NCBI RefSeq assembly: GCF_000204055.1
Contig: NW_006768788.1
Location: 757,115-821,114 of the forward strand
Source of the DNA: Melampsora larici-populina 98AG31
Lineage: Eukaryota > Basidiomycota > Pucciniomycetes > Pucciniales > Melampsoraceae
Direction: 5' to 3'
Length of the DNA stretch: 64,000 bases
A program made the position numbers and the translations under genes. Below the pieces are notes generated by a model. The model ran no database searches and was not told where the DNA came from. It saw only the letters and a program-made list of their open reading frames with translations. Each line of letters starts with the position of its first letter. Position 1 is the first letter of the stretch. This document shows positions 46,782-58,580 of this stretch, piece after piece.

Positions 46782-49700
46782 CCATAAGCTCCTGTACCAC
46801 CTCCTGTGCGTCGGATTGCTGTTTTCTAGTCTTCATTCGTGGGCGCTGAGAAGGTGTGGATAACAATTTTGTGTGATCTTCCTGATGGGAAGAGAGCTCG
46901 GCCATCATTTTGCGGCGAATGACAAGGTAAGAATCTTTGTTGTACATGTTCATGGATGCCACAATCGCGTAAAACCCACAATTTCCATACGGAGGAGGGT
47001 TGTGAATTGATTTGATGTATGGTACAATTCCAACTGGTAGTTGCTTCAATATAAACTGATCTTTTGGTTCCACAAGACCGCTTTTGTCGAATGTATTGGA
47101 TTGAAGATGAAGACATTTGGGGTCGTGGTTGATATTTTTTGGAGTCAAAGATGTGTACTTGGTCGAAGTGTTCTCGTTCTTGTCCTTCCACTCGTAATCA
47201 ATTGGAAACACCTCAGCGCCAAACTTCCGACTGGCTTCAAGCGTGGCATTGACTTTATGATTGTCTTGAGGTAATCGTAGATCCTCAGCGATCAAAGAGA
47301 GGCTTACTTCAGGAAGCAGGACTTGTTGGATGAACGAATCAGGGCCAAGTGGGGCTGTGTTTTTCTTGTTTAGTTGTACATGTGATGAATTGGATAAGAA
47401 GATTTGCTCGAGTTTTGTTACAATGACCTCGAGACCCTTGTATCCATAACTAAAGGTAACAGAACATTAGCATCAGAGCATTTCTCTGTGAACTTGCATG
47501 GACTCACTAGCCAGGAATCTCTACTTCAAACCCATCAAATTGTAACATCTGACCTCAGACACCGGCCTTCCATTTCTGTACAGCTAGGTCAAAGTAGTCA
47601 GACTTTGTCTCACGTGTTATTATCTTTGAAAGAACATTGCAATGCAAGTCTAAGCGGCTGTTGTACCACAAAAGCATGTCAGCCAGTGGTGTTACAGACA
47701 AACTCCAAGTTGGGTCTCACCTCACAAGACCGCTGAAGTCGATTGAGCTTGGCCATCCTGCACTGATCCCTTGGGGAATTACATCGCGTTCTTCCACATG
47801 AAGCCCGCAAAACAACGCCGTTTGTGCAAACTGAAAAAGAGGTCAACAATATAATACATTTGTTAGGATGTTATATGTTATTTGACTTACCGGAAGGCGA
47901 CCCTGAGTGGTGGGCATAGCAAGGAGTTCGGCCTGCATTGCGAGAAGTTTAGCGGAAGGTTTGACTGGCATCTCTTCTTCACAAAACAGGCAAAGGTTTT
48001 TGCCTGATTCTGTGTCGGAGCCTTCAGTGTCGGACCCAATATCACTTTCATCATCCTCAAAGAGTAACAATTGTTCTTTGTGTTTGTCTTCATCCTGAAA
48101 AAACAAATCATGTGCATGGCCATCAGGTAATTCAGTAGTTTGAGTTATGCCATTAAACAAATCGGTAGGTTGAGTGGTAGGTTGGGTGGCATTAAACATA
48201 TCGGTAGGTTGAGACTTGCCCACAGGACATATGTTGGCCCGATGTCCTGGTTGGCGGCATTGGCTACATTTGTAAACTTTGGTGGTTGGGTTTGGGTTGG
48301 GTAATTGAGAGACATCTATCGGATTCGACGAGATAGAGGGAGCTGTAATTGGAATTGACGAGGCAGAGGGAATGTTAGGCTCTTTGGTGACGGCTTCATT
48401 GGAATCGTTTTCTTCTTCGTCAGAGTCTTCATCCAGCTTGGCCTCTTCTCGAGTGAGTGCGTCTTCAAGTCGCCTTCGTTTGGCTTTTTCTTTTTTCTTT
48501 TGTTTGGTTTCTTCAACTTCGTGTCTAGATTTCCATCGACCATTCTTAGAGACTGCTGGTTTTTTTTGACTCCCTGTTTGTGGCCGACCTCGATTGTTGT
48601 GCTTTACTTCAGGTGGTAATATAGGAACTAATGAGTAACGTCCTGTTTTCATTAGATCAACTTCCTCATAAATTTTACGGAGTGAATGTTCCGGTAGAGT
48701 CAATAAGGCATTGAATTTCGAACGTGCGGCATCATGAAGGCCTTGTTGAGATTGGGGGGCAATGTCCATGACAAGGCGCCACTGATCATGCACTAGGTTT
48801 GGGGAAAGCGTTGAAGATACCTCGCGTTCAGCAGCGATGTCGTGACTACATGGCATTCCCCATGCAGTTCGGAAAGTCTTGGTGCAGGGCCGGTCAGGTT
48901 GCTGTTCAGACTGAGACATCTTTGTGTACTGGGAAGCTATCTCCTTGATAGCAAAATGTGAGATAACACCGTGAAGGTCCTTAAGGAATGCCGGTATGTC
49001 TTGAAGTGTCTTGCCCTTCTCAATTCCAAAGGAGACCATGATTTCATTGTACTGATGTTCACCATGACGTTTGAAAGCATTAAAACAAGTTAAGAAATCG
49101 TTGTGGGGACCGTCTAGAAAGGTTTTCAATCCGAAGTGGCCTCCTTCGACCCGGGATGTAGATGAATTGCCAAAATGGGGTGTTGATGATGTAAAAAGCG
49201 AAACGAACTTGTTACTTTGATGAAGCCAATTACGTTCCAAGTATTTGAGAACGTTGCTTTTTTTGGCGATGACAGTGAGAGATTTCAAGTTCATGTCATA
49301 TTCTTCAGGAGTTGATGAGCAAGTAAACTGATTCCAAACTTTCATGAATTCATCCCATTCATTGTTTGTCTTGAAATTCTTCTTACAATTCTTCCCTATG
49401 TTCTTGTTGATGTGCCAGATACATAATATGTGTACAGAATCTGGAAATATCGTGTTGATCGCATTAAACAGCGCGGGTTCGGCGTCAGTGGCAAAGGTTC
49501 GAGGAAGGCTAACTGTTGTATCCAAGCCAAACACAGTCGACTTCAGCTGTTGCATAGCCCACTCGTAAGCATCTTCGGTCTCACTGTGCATGAAACAAAG
49601 TGCTACAGTGAAGGATTTGTGGGCGTTGGTGGTCCCGACAATGTGGAGTAGAGGTAAGTTGAACTTGTTGGTTTTATAGGTGCAGTCGATGCCTAGCACG

Positions 49701-50200
49701 GTAGGAAAACGTCGTGCAAGCAGGATGGCCTCAGGACTGGCAAAGAAAAAACTTTGAAGGGTACCGGCGTCTGAAGTTACCGTCCGGAAAGCCCATTTCA
49801 GGTCGGTGACCAAATCCAACAAGCCTTGGATCGCGGTTCGTCCATTGAGCCAGGATCTCTTTTGACGTGCCCGGGCGTTGTAGATATCGCGCACAAGGAC
49901 GTCGGCGCCGCTGTCCACTTTCAGACGTGGGCGAATGATGCGTGGTCGAACGCCAGCTGAAGTTAGAAGTGATATCGTCTTGTCATTTTCCAAATTGATT
50001 TGTCAATATTGACTTTCTTCATGCAGATGTTTGAAAGGAGGGTGATTGTGAACACCTTTCAGAGGGTTTTTGATGGCATCCGAGGTGACAAACCACCGTC
50101 CTTTAGACGCGTAGTAATTCAGTGAGACCTCAAAGGTACATCCTGTCTTCTTCGAAGACGATGCACGCTTCTTGAAAAGCGAAAATTCGGTCGAGGTACC

Positions 50201-51089
50201 TGAATTCCCGTGACAGTTTTCTAAAGGTGAGCTCCTTCACCTCAAGTCACAATAACTACCTGAAGATACTAACCTGAATTCCCGTGACAGTTTTCTAAAG
50301 GTGAGCTCCTTCACCTCAAGTCACAATAACTACCTGAAGATACTAACCTATAAGGTTTGATCAGGTCAAGATAAAAATGTAGAAAAGAGATCGACGCGTA
50401 TTCAGTCTAAGATCTATAATTCTTTTCCTTCCGTAGAATAACGGATTTATTTCACCTGAATTCCCGTGACAGTTTTCTAAAGGTGAGCTCCTTCACCTCA
50501 AGTCACAATAACTACCTGAAGATACTAACCTACATAATCAGATCATAACACAACAATCATATGAAAGAGATAAAAGTTAGATAAAGAAGAAAGCAAGTAA
50601 GTTCATAACAACAAGACTAATCTGACCTATAAGGTTTGATCAGGTCAAGATAAAAATGTAGAAAAGAGATCGACGCGTATTCAGTCTAAGATCTATAATC
50701 TAGCGTCGATACGATTTCAGGTGAAAGTATAATAATAGAGTCAATCATATTAGTAAGTAACTGAATTTAGAAAGAAAGAATAGATAAAGAGAAAATGTAT
50801 ATATATATAATTGGACAATGATGAAAAGAGAATGAGACGTGAGAAAGTATAAAGGGGTGTGACTTACTCTTTTCCTTCCGTAGAATAACGGATAAGGAAA
50901 AGAGCAAGTACGCGTTGGAAAATTCACTTGAGATATAAAGGATGATTAGGGTTTCAGACTTTAAGTTTAACTTGAGATTTTACAGTTTAAGTTAAAATGT
51001 CATAAGTATCTGACATGTATAGTCTTACTTCTACTATCTTTCATGACAGATGAAACACCATATACGAGAGACCAAGGTGTCTCTCAACA
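50201..51089 (-). mobile_element. 889-bp LTR-like insert with nested internal duplications, in the MULE
   Basis: On the minus strand it begins TGTTGAGAGACACC and ends GAATTCA, the TG...CA ends of an LTR, and its removal joins GAGAAG to GGTACC in frame. No 5-bp target duplication is seen. Inside: a 74-bp unit beginning CCTGAATTCCCGTGACAG (plus strand) at 50199, 50273 and 50455; a roughly 73-bp unit (AAGGTTTGATCAGG...) at about 50350 and 50628; and TCTTTTCCTTCCGTAGAATA at about 50421 and 50868. A solo LTR expanded by replication slippage is the simplest reading. Confidence 0.6.
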
Positions 51090-51459
51090 CTTCTCCTTTT
51101 CATCATCAGCGTTCTGATCATCCTCATTGTCCTTAGCCTCATTTGATTTGTTGGTTTTTTTGGGTTTTGCTGCGCGGGAACACTCCAGATAGATGCGTGG
51201 CGTCGGTCCGTTAGGGTTGGGCTTGTGGCTCTTGACGGATAAAACGTAACCTTGATACCGTGCAACCACATTCAGATACATTATCCCAGCCTCCCTTTTG
51301 ATGAATTGCTTGCCGATTTTGGGTGATTGCATTAATCGTACTGGGGCGGATCCTGTTTTGAGTTGATGAGTGATCAGATCAAATAAGTATCCCAGATTTG
51401 AATTAGAAAAGAAAAAGAGATGTGAACTGAACTGACCAATAGGAGGCCATTCATTGTCT

Positions 51460-52275
51460 CACTACACCAAATGTAATCTTTACCGGGCAGTAAAGAAAAC
51501 TACTGACATAGAAAAGTCCTGAGGCAACAGGAAGAGAGCTAAAAATCTGAAAAGATATGCACCTTGTTCCTAGATGTTGGGGCGTCATGATGAGTATTTT
51601 TTTGTATTTTACATGCAGATATTGGTTTATGTACTAACAATAAACACTGAAAATCATCAAAAACTCACATGTAACAATACCTGAAATTTGGGTCATGAGT
51701 ATGAAGACAATATTTTGTGGTCTAAAAACTTCAATAACTTTTGCAATTCTGCTCCAAATAACTCGATTTTTGGTTCATTCAAAAGCTGAACTATTCTCCT
51801 TCACACTTCATAATGTTAGTAAGGTGCTATCTAGTCATTTAAACACTCTACATATGTTCAAACAGTTCTACATGAATAGCTCTGTAGGATCTTTTTTAGA
51901 CCAGCTACAGATGTGATGTCTCAATCAAAAATGTAGAGGAAAGGCTCACCTTTTTAATGCACTTCAAATCGAGTGATTTGTTTCAGAACTGCAAAAGTTA
52001 TTGATGTTTGAAGATTCCAAAATCCTGTCTTCAAAGTCAAGGGCCAAATTTCAGGTATTGTTACAGGTGGGTTTTTGATGATTCTCAGCCTTTATTGTCA
52101 GTACATTAACCAATATCTGTGTGTAAAATACAAAAAAATACTCATCATGACGCCCCAACATCTAGGAACAAGGTGCATATTTTTTCAGATTTTTAGCTCT
52201 CTTCCTGTTGCCTCAGGACTTTTATATGTCAGTAGTTTTCTTTACCGCCCGGTAAAGATGACATTTTGTGTAGTG
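51460..52275. mobile_element. Palindromic CACTA-type MITE (816 bp), TCT target duplication
   Basis: Ends CACTACACCAAATG (51460) and, reversed, CACTACACAAAATG (52275), with the 3-bp duplication TCT at 51457-51459 and 52276-52278. The arms are near-mirror images for about 285 bp each (both contain GTCCTGAGGCAACAGGAAGA and its complement). The centre has no coding sequence. It lies in MULE exon 2, whose frame is restored when the MITE and one TCT are removed. Confidence 0.9.
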
Positions 52276-53133
52276 TCTCGCTCGTCGTTTGCCAAATCGA
52301 ACTCTCGTAATATGCTACTCTCGTTCGATTCACGTTGCTCTTCATTTGTAACAACACTTTTGCTTTCACCGGTGGGACTAGGGTTCCAGTGCGATGATAC
52401 GAGGTTCGGATTGTTATCAACACTTGTCAAGTGTGTAGGAAGTGAAATGATCTCGGTTGAGTTTGATATAGCTTGAGCTTGACCACTTGACAAATCAAGA
52501 TGCTGAGATTGTGTTTGTGACAGAGTGGGTGTATAGCCTGTGGTTCCGGGGGGATTTGAAAACACGAACTGACTGGAAGGTGCAAATTGAAAGCCAGGAG
52601 TTGAGTGCCAGGCGATGTGGGGTTGGTACAAAGGTCCAGCTACATAATTGGTTTGAGACGGGATATAGACGTGGTGGTGGATAACAGATTGGTTTGGTAA
52701 TGCAATTGGTAGTGTCGCGCTGGGTTGTGGCTGAGAATGAGTGAGATTTGAGTTCCCCAAAGGCTTTGTTCGGTCATTGTTCACAGGCAGGCCTTTGCTG
52801 TTTCGCTTCATCAGATAGATGCTGATTCTGGTGAACGCAGAGGGTCGGTGGTTGCCGGTTTGGCAAGTCCAGCTGAAGTAGAGTGTTGAGGACGGCTGAG
52901 GTACAATAAGAAGCAGATATGATGAGAAGAGACGATAGATAAGAAGATGAGTTGAGGAAGTGAAAGAGTGTGATGAAGGGAACGTTACTTACCATTGTAG
53001 GCAACATCATCTTCATCCATCCAAATCCAATCCACGTTTGGAGTCCCTGAGCTGTTCGATCGGTTGATGGATGTGATGATGAAGTGTTCCAATGGATGGT
53101 TGAGGTATTGCCGATTGGGATAGGTGGTATCAT

Positions 53134-53355
53134 GATATGAGGGCTAGTAGCCCGCTCTGGTAATGAAAAGCCCTATTGAGCGGTAGATAGCTATCCAGCC
53201 CACATTAGCAGCCTGGAGGCAGCCCGTCAGGGACGTGTTTGGCGTGGAAACTTTCGGGTACTATCGGGTACCATTGGGTAATACCCCACAAAGAGGGGGC
53301 TTTGGGTTTTTTTTTTCGGGCGGTAAATAGTGATTTCCTTAAACTATAGTTTTGA
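53134..53355. other. Probable outer region of the MULE, no gene
   Basis: G+C-richer block upstream of the MULE start with repeats of GGGTA/TACCC words (GGGTACTATCGGGTACCATTGGGTA at about 53257-53281, shown in parts here as GGGTACTATC and GGGTACCATT), possibly the MULE terminal inverted repeat. The matching opposite end is not seen, as the hAT junction replaces it. Confidence 0.35.
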
Positions 53356-53685
53356 TTACCACACCGTTGGGAAGGGTACCCAAATTCTTTTGTTTAGATA
53401 GCGTCTGGAGATGACGTGGGCAAGCTTCTGAAACCACTGTTGCTCTTGATCAAAAACAATGTCGTAAAGGCGCGCCATAACTTGATTGTCCCAAAAGATC
53501 AACTCGCCTTCTGTCGGATCCATGGGATTTGGCGCATCTCCAGGTAAGCGTATGTCCGAGTCCATATGGACCATGATGCATAGGTTGGTGAGGTCTTGTA
53601 TTGCAGACACTCGGTCAGATACCCGGGGCATAGTGAGGTTCGATGAAACGGAATCGTGTTGAACTGGAGTTAGATCTGACGTCAA
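53356..53685 (-). pseudogene. Last-exon fragment of an unrecognised gene
   Basis: An open frame of about 105 codons ending TAG-type stop at 53356, preceded by a good acceptor (TTGACGTCAG at about 53677). The composition looks coding (SDRVSAIQDLTNLCIMVHMD; GELIFWDNQVMARLYDIVF; ending WVPFPTVW). No start or upstream exon could be traced before the MITE remnant at 53870. Possibly a host or transposon gene cut by insertions. Confidence 0.4.
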
Positions 53686-53869
53686 AAGAAGAGCACTGAT
53701 GCCAAGTTGGTCGTGTTTGGGTATGGATCAATACCTTTTCAACCGCTAAAGAATCAATAAAAACACTGACCATTTCCAGATTGAGATGCCCAAAAAAAAG
53801 TCTTTGAAAAAAAAGGAAAAAAAACTTGACCGTTGATGCAAAATGAACATCATTTTGCAAAAAAGTACC

Positions 53870-54006
53870 TGATTATACAGGTGCTTAAGTGCGTAAAATA
53901 AGAGCAATCATGACTGTGCGATTCTGATCTTAAGCAGTGGACGACCTTAAAATCCTGGATTGACACTTTGTGGCACGTGTGTTTGCATTAGTTGACTTGA
54001 ACCACC
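53870..54006. mobile_element. Right-half remnant of the GGGCGGTTCAAG MITE family
   Basis: The segment ends TTGACTTGAACCACCC followed by TA (54007-54008), and its body (ACCTTAAAATCCTGGATTGAC; CACGTGTGTTTGCATT) resembles the right end of the MITE at 37901-38425. The left terminus was not found. Confidence 0.55.
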
Positions 54007-54016
54007 CTATTGGTAC

Positions 54017-54980
54017 ACACGCATGGGCCTGATGGCCAGTGTGGTTTGTAACATGGAACAGGACCGCATGTCATGAAAGGAGTGAACTGACACATTCATT
54101 GTTTTTGGTGTTCAATTTAGCAAGGCGGATGTGTCAAGAGGTGGACAGGATTGGCCTTTGGTTTTTGTGTGCTTGTACTCTCAGCCAATGCTCTCTCAAC
54201 GCTGCGCAGCAATCACAGAGTACATAGCTGTGACCTTGCCATGCTTCAAAGCTACCTCGTCTACAGTGCCTTTCCCCAACCTCAGCAAGCGTAGAAGTGC
54301 ATCCAACGCAGTCCGGCTCAGTTCCACCTCACAACAAGATGGACAAATTCCTCACTTCCCACAGCACACCAACCCGGCGCTCACTAGATCTAGCACACCT
54401 ATTCCCTCATCTACTAGCTTTTGTAGTCGGAGTCCCTATCTCCCACTCCATATCATGTGAGCCGGCTACGTCTCTCAACATACGGGCGGTTTTCTTAAAA
54501 AAATGAATATTCTTTTTCTTTTCCTCAACTCTGGTATCGTTCAGCTCGTGTGAACATATCAATAAGAATATGGAAAAATTTAGTTATGTATAGATGTGTT
54601 TTCTTTCTCTTCAACTTCACCTTGGTAACTGCAATGTGCGTGTATTCATAATTTCAATGTTCTTTATGTTAAGTTAGACATGCTCTCATACAACGTGATG
54701 TTACCACGACACGTATCATTATGTCATGACAATTGGCCGCTAGTTCTTCGGTCTTTTATAATTTTCCTTTCAGTTTCACTTACAATATTATTAGGTTTCC
54801 ACCTCCTCCCCCTTAAACGGGGTCTTCGTTTAGTCCGTTTCTTTGCCTTTTGCTCATGATGCAATGTGAATGGTTCGCACGCGCGGGCCTAACGGCCAGC
54901 GTGGCTTCCCTTAGCATAAGTTATACATAACCTGTGAGGTTAGCTAACATGGAACAGAACCGCCTCTCATGAACGGAGCA
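54017..54980. repeat. Pair of diverged direct repeats about 860 bp apart
   Basis: 54017-54093 and 54877-54980 share CACGCRYGGGCCT, GGCCAG.GTGG and TAACATGGAACAG.ACCGC, followed by CTCATGAA/GTCATGAA. The second has an extra 35 bp. The DNA between them has no gene. They may be ends of a small element or two copies of a short repeat. Confidence 0.45.
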
Positions 54981-55628
54981 CCACCTTTCTTCAAGCCATG
55001 CACTTTGATATCACCAATTAAGTTTGATCTCTGATGATTTGATGTTCTTTAAGGTTTCCTTCCCCAAGCTAAGGTGAGTGATGACTGATGTCGTCAATTC
55101 TCAAGGTCCGACGTGAAAAAAGTGCTTAGAGACAGCGGCCCCGATTAGTCCAAGAATTTCAAACTGGGTTTCCCTGTCTCACTCTCAGGCGAGGTCCAAC
55201 GAGTGCAGAGTCACAAGGCTTGTTCGAAGTTGCTTTCAAAGGCACTCAATCACCTTAGCCGATGCCAGCTCTTCTGATGATGAAAACGTGCTGAGATCTC
55301 GACCTACAGTCGCTATAGTCAAAGCTCAGCAACACTGGAGCCGGTACTGGCCCCGGTACCGGTACCGGTCCCAAATGTTGGTCCTTGTTTTCCAGATTCT
55401 TTAGCACGCATTGGGCGAGTGAATTACGTCCGTATCTCACATTTTAAGGATGAGAAATTTGAGAAACAGGTGACAGAAAGAGACAGATGATGATCAAGAT
55501 ACTTTGAATTGCACATTATACCAGACTAATCACCCCTTGAGTCTGCTCCACTGTCTCTTTGCCCCAAAAAAGTTTTTTTATAACCCATTTCCGAGTCCTC
55601 CATTATTTAAAAACAATCAACACACTCA
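54981..55628. other. Non-coding, with a CCGGTA microsatellite
   Basis: The 5' flank of the 880-aa transposase gene. A short CCGGTA-type repeat (about 55340-55371, CCCCGGTACCGGTACCGG) is the only structure noted. The last 60 bp before the ATG are A+C-rich. Confidence 0.45.
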
Positions 55629-58484
55629 ATGGCCCTCAAGAAAAGTCAAAAGGCTCAGCGCCAGCGCCAAAGGAGAGAGCGGGATGATAGAATTGCAGCG
55701 CAAAATTCACAAAGTGACGCAGACCTGAATGAGATCAAATCAACTGAGGATATCAATGATGAAGATATAAACAACAACGTGCAAGATGAAATTGATCAAA
55801 ACAACCTAATTCTTCAGCTTTACAGCCTTGATGCAGCCGACTCTTCAGATGAAGAACAATGTGATAATGATATAATTGAAAATAATCTTTGGCCAGTTTT
55901 CTATGCACGGGATCGATCAAAACCTACGATTGGAAAGCGTAAGAACAAAACTCGCGGGTACATCAAAGGCTACAGAAAGCCAATTGTCAACACTGAAAAC
56001 CCGGAAAAAAAACTCAAACCAGCTCCTGTTTCAAAACAAACAAAACACAACTGGAAATTAAAACGCGAAAAAGCAGTCGGAAAGAATGCATCATTACTTG
56101 GCAACTGGCTTGCCAAGGCCAATCCTTCTCCGCTCACAACAACACCTCCAATTGATGATGTTTGTGATGTAGATGTTCAGGCCGATGAAGAATCTAGCGA
56201 CTTAGACGACAATTGTGAAGAAGATGATGGATGCTCTGAACGGAGTGATGATTCCTCAGCAGCGAAGGAGAGTCGCTTAGACAACTCTAATGAATACAAC
56301 ACCCGGATCGATCTCTGTGTCAGCCGGTATCGAGACAGTGTTAAGAAGATAGTAACAAAGCCGGATCTTAAGCAATGTGTTGATGAGGAATGGGAAGAGT
56401 TGAACAAAGCCATATTCAACGCATCTGTGATGTACAAGGAAAAGCAGAAACGTGATCCAAAGTTTTCCTATCCACATCTAGACCTTGCAGACCTTCGCAA
56501 GTTCAACTCACTTCGGAAGGAACTCAGATTATCTGGTGCAAAATCTCCTTCAATCACTGCTTCTGTCTTGACTGCTCTGTCCTCAGCTCGCCGAAGCAAT
56601 AAACCACATCCCCAGTTCAGCTCCGGCAGAAGTCGTGCAAGAAAGCTTCGCTTTCAAGCCGATCACTTGATCAAGCAACACGAGCTCTCATCCCCGAAAA
56701 CTGGACTTAATTCGCCACATGTATCAATGCTTGATAATCCACAGTTATTTGAGGTGTTATACTCATGGGCAACCGATCAAAAAGTTGGTCAGGTCAGTAA
56801 CCATTCTTTCATTCGATTTGGGAATGGTTTGTTACTGCTGAATGATGTCTAACCCAGATTGTCTTTGTCAGGTTACTCCTCGAGCATGTCTTGAGCATTG
56901 TAACTCTACCATCGTTCCGAAGTTTTATCCTGGAAAACGCATCACTTTGGTAACAGCTTACCGCTGGATGTTCAAAATGGGATTCCGACCGAAAGAGTAT
57001 CAGAAATCACTCTATTTTGATGGCCATGAGCGGCCCGATGTTGTGAAGTATCGTGGAGAGTTCATCCGGATGTATAAAGAGTATCGATCTGCCTCGTATC
57101 AATATGATGGCATCAATTGTGAAGACGAGGTAAAGGCTACACCGGAAGGACGACGTCGAACCGTGTTTTTGTTTCATGATGAATCCACCATACATGCAAA
57201 TGAACGGTCTCGAATATCTTGGCTGTTGCCTCACACCTCTGAATTTCGAACCAAGAATGTTGGTCGCTTGATCCACATATCCGATTGGATCTTGGAATCA
57301 CATGGACGACTTCATCTTACACCCGAAATCATCTCGAAGCTAGGGGTTGAGATCAGTCCTTCATTACCAACAGATGCAGCGGAGGTGATTTATCCGGGTT
57401 CGAAGGGGGATCCATGGTGGGACATGAAACAGCTTATCACTCAAGTGAAGACTAAAGCGATCCCTATCTTTGAAGCAATGCACCCTGACTGCTGTGGGGT
57501 ATTTGTGTTTGATTGCTCGTCGGCTCACGAGGCTTTTGGTCCCTCAGCTTTACGAGTTCAGAATATGAACTTGAACCCTGGTGGAAAACAAAATAAACCA
57601 CGTGATACAATCATTCCAACTGATGATCCTAAAATCCCAGCTGAACTCCGAGGCCTACCCCAATCTATGGTATTTCCTTTGGATCATCCAAACCCTGAGC
57701 TTGCTGGAAAGGCTAAAGGTATGAAAGTTGTCCTCAAAGAACGTGGTCTATGGAAAGCTTACAACGAAGAGCGAAAAAGTCTTGGAAAGCCCCCACTGAA
57801 CGGCACTTGCTCAACTTGTAAGAAGTCCGGGGTAGCACAAGACGACCAATTTCGAAAGGATCGACTCATCAAAGAAGCCCAAGCACATGGATACTTCCTT
57901 GATGAGAATCTACCTACTGAAGGAACCACCACGCCCTCCGATCCAAGTTGTTGTGCTACACACATCCTTTCTTTACAATCCGACTTCTTAAACAAGAAAC
58001 CACTACTGCAGATGGTAATTGAGGAGGCCGGACATGTTTGTTTGTTTTTGCCCAAATTTCATTGTGAACTTAATCCAATCGAACTCTTTTGGTCTTACAT
58101 AAAGCAGCGTGAGCAGTACATCCTCATCAATTTCCAATCAAACATCTACTGATAAGAGCTTATGGTTTTGATTTCAGAATACCGTCATCAAAGCCGCGAA
58201 CGTCAGAGTTTTGAAGAGGCTAAGGCACTGTTTGAACGAGTTCGACAGGCCTGCCCAACGTTGGTAATCCGGAAATACTTTCGAAAGATTGATAGACAGA
58301 TTGATGCATACGAGTAAGTTCTTAATGATAACATCACTAATTTCAACAAGACTGACTCCTTATATCATTGTCTTTTAGAAAGGGCTTCACTGGTGAGACA
58401 GCTGCCAAGCTGGTCAAGAAGTACAAATCACACCGTGAAATTCCTCATAATGCTCACTTAAAACCAGATGTGATTATTAACTGA
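55629..58484 (+). CDS. DDE transposase, Tc1/mariner-like superfamily, with Cys-rich insert (880 aa)
   Basis: Exons 55629-56792, 56872-58108, 58178-58313 and 58379-58484; junctions GT-AG, 881 codons, stop TGA 58482-58484. The N-terminal 390 residues are basic then acidic, with no clear domain (KKSQKAQRQRQRRERD at the start). The catalytic part shows Asp491 (FLFHDESTIHANE), Asp602 (GVFVFDCSSAH) and Glu792 (FHCELNPIELFWSYIKQ); the NPIE..W box is the Tc1/mariner signature. About 190 residues separate the last two, because an insert with CSTCKKSG and PSCCATH (possible metal site) lies between them. Frame intact, so potentially functional. No TIRs were found at 54.8-55.6 or 58.5-58.9 kb, so the element boundaries are unknown. 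Confidence 0.85.
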
Positions 58485-58538
58485 GCTGTGTGTGATGTTG
58501 ATACCACAGATACCAATGATATATCAGTCAATATGATT

Positions 58539-58580
58539 TGATATTTGTCTACTCCATGTTGATATTTGTCTACTCCATGT
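58539..58580. repeat. 21-bp tandem duplication
   Basis: TGATATTTGTCTACTCCATGT occurs twice in direct succession (58539-58559 and 58560-58580), about 55 bp after the stop codon of the 880-aa transposase. The rest of 58485-58958 holds no gene. Confidence 0.8.

Larger units (their letters stand above)
46732..53133 (-). pseudogene. MULE transposase with FAR1-type finger, RTC4-like and OTU-like C-terminus; one TGA
   Basis: Exons 53133-52993; 52895-52276 continuing at 51456-51437 across a CACTA MITE; 51352-51090; 50200-47891 after an 889-bp insert; 47830-47721; 47449-46732. With both inserts removed the frame closes over 1394 codons. In order: Pro/Gln/Ser-rich start; FAR1-type DNA-binding region (GYVLSVKSHKPN...IYLECSR, then GCTFEV...GVHNHPP); MULE DDE core (TVLGIDCTYKTNKF; TFATDAEPALFN; HILCIWHINKNI); SWIM-like GMPCSHDIA; CCHC knuckle YKCSQCRQPGHRANIC (about 988); a region like RTC4 (FIQQVLLPEVSLSLIAEDL...SRKFGAEVFP); and an OTU-like protease start (YGNCGFYAIV, about 1310). 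In-frame TGA at 50005-50003 (CGA expected). The last 17 codons are hAT terminus, so the natural C-terminus, including the OTU His, is missing. Confidence 0.85.

Noticed and set aside
50201..51089. Reading this stretch as an ordinary MULE intron
   Set aside because: A TTCAG|G acceptor exists, but the only nearby donor (GTGTTG) leaves two bases while the next exon needs none or one, so the frame fails. TG...CA removal keeps the frame.
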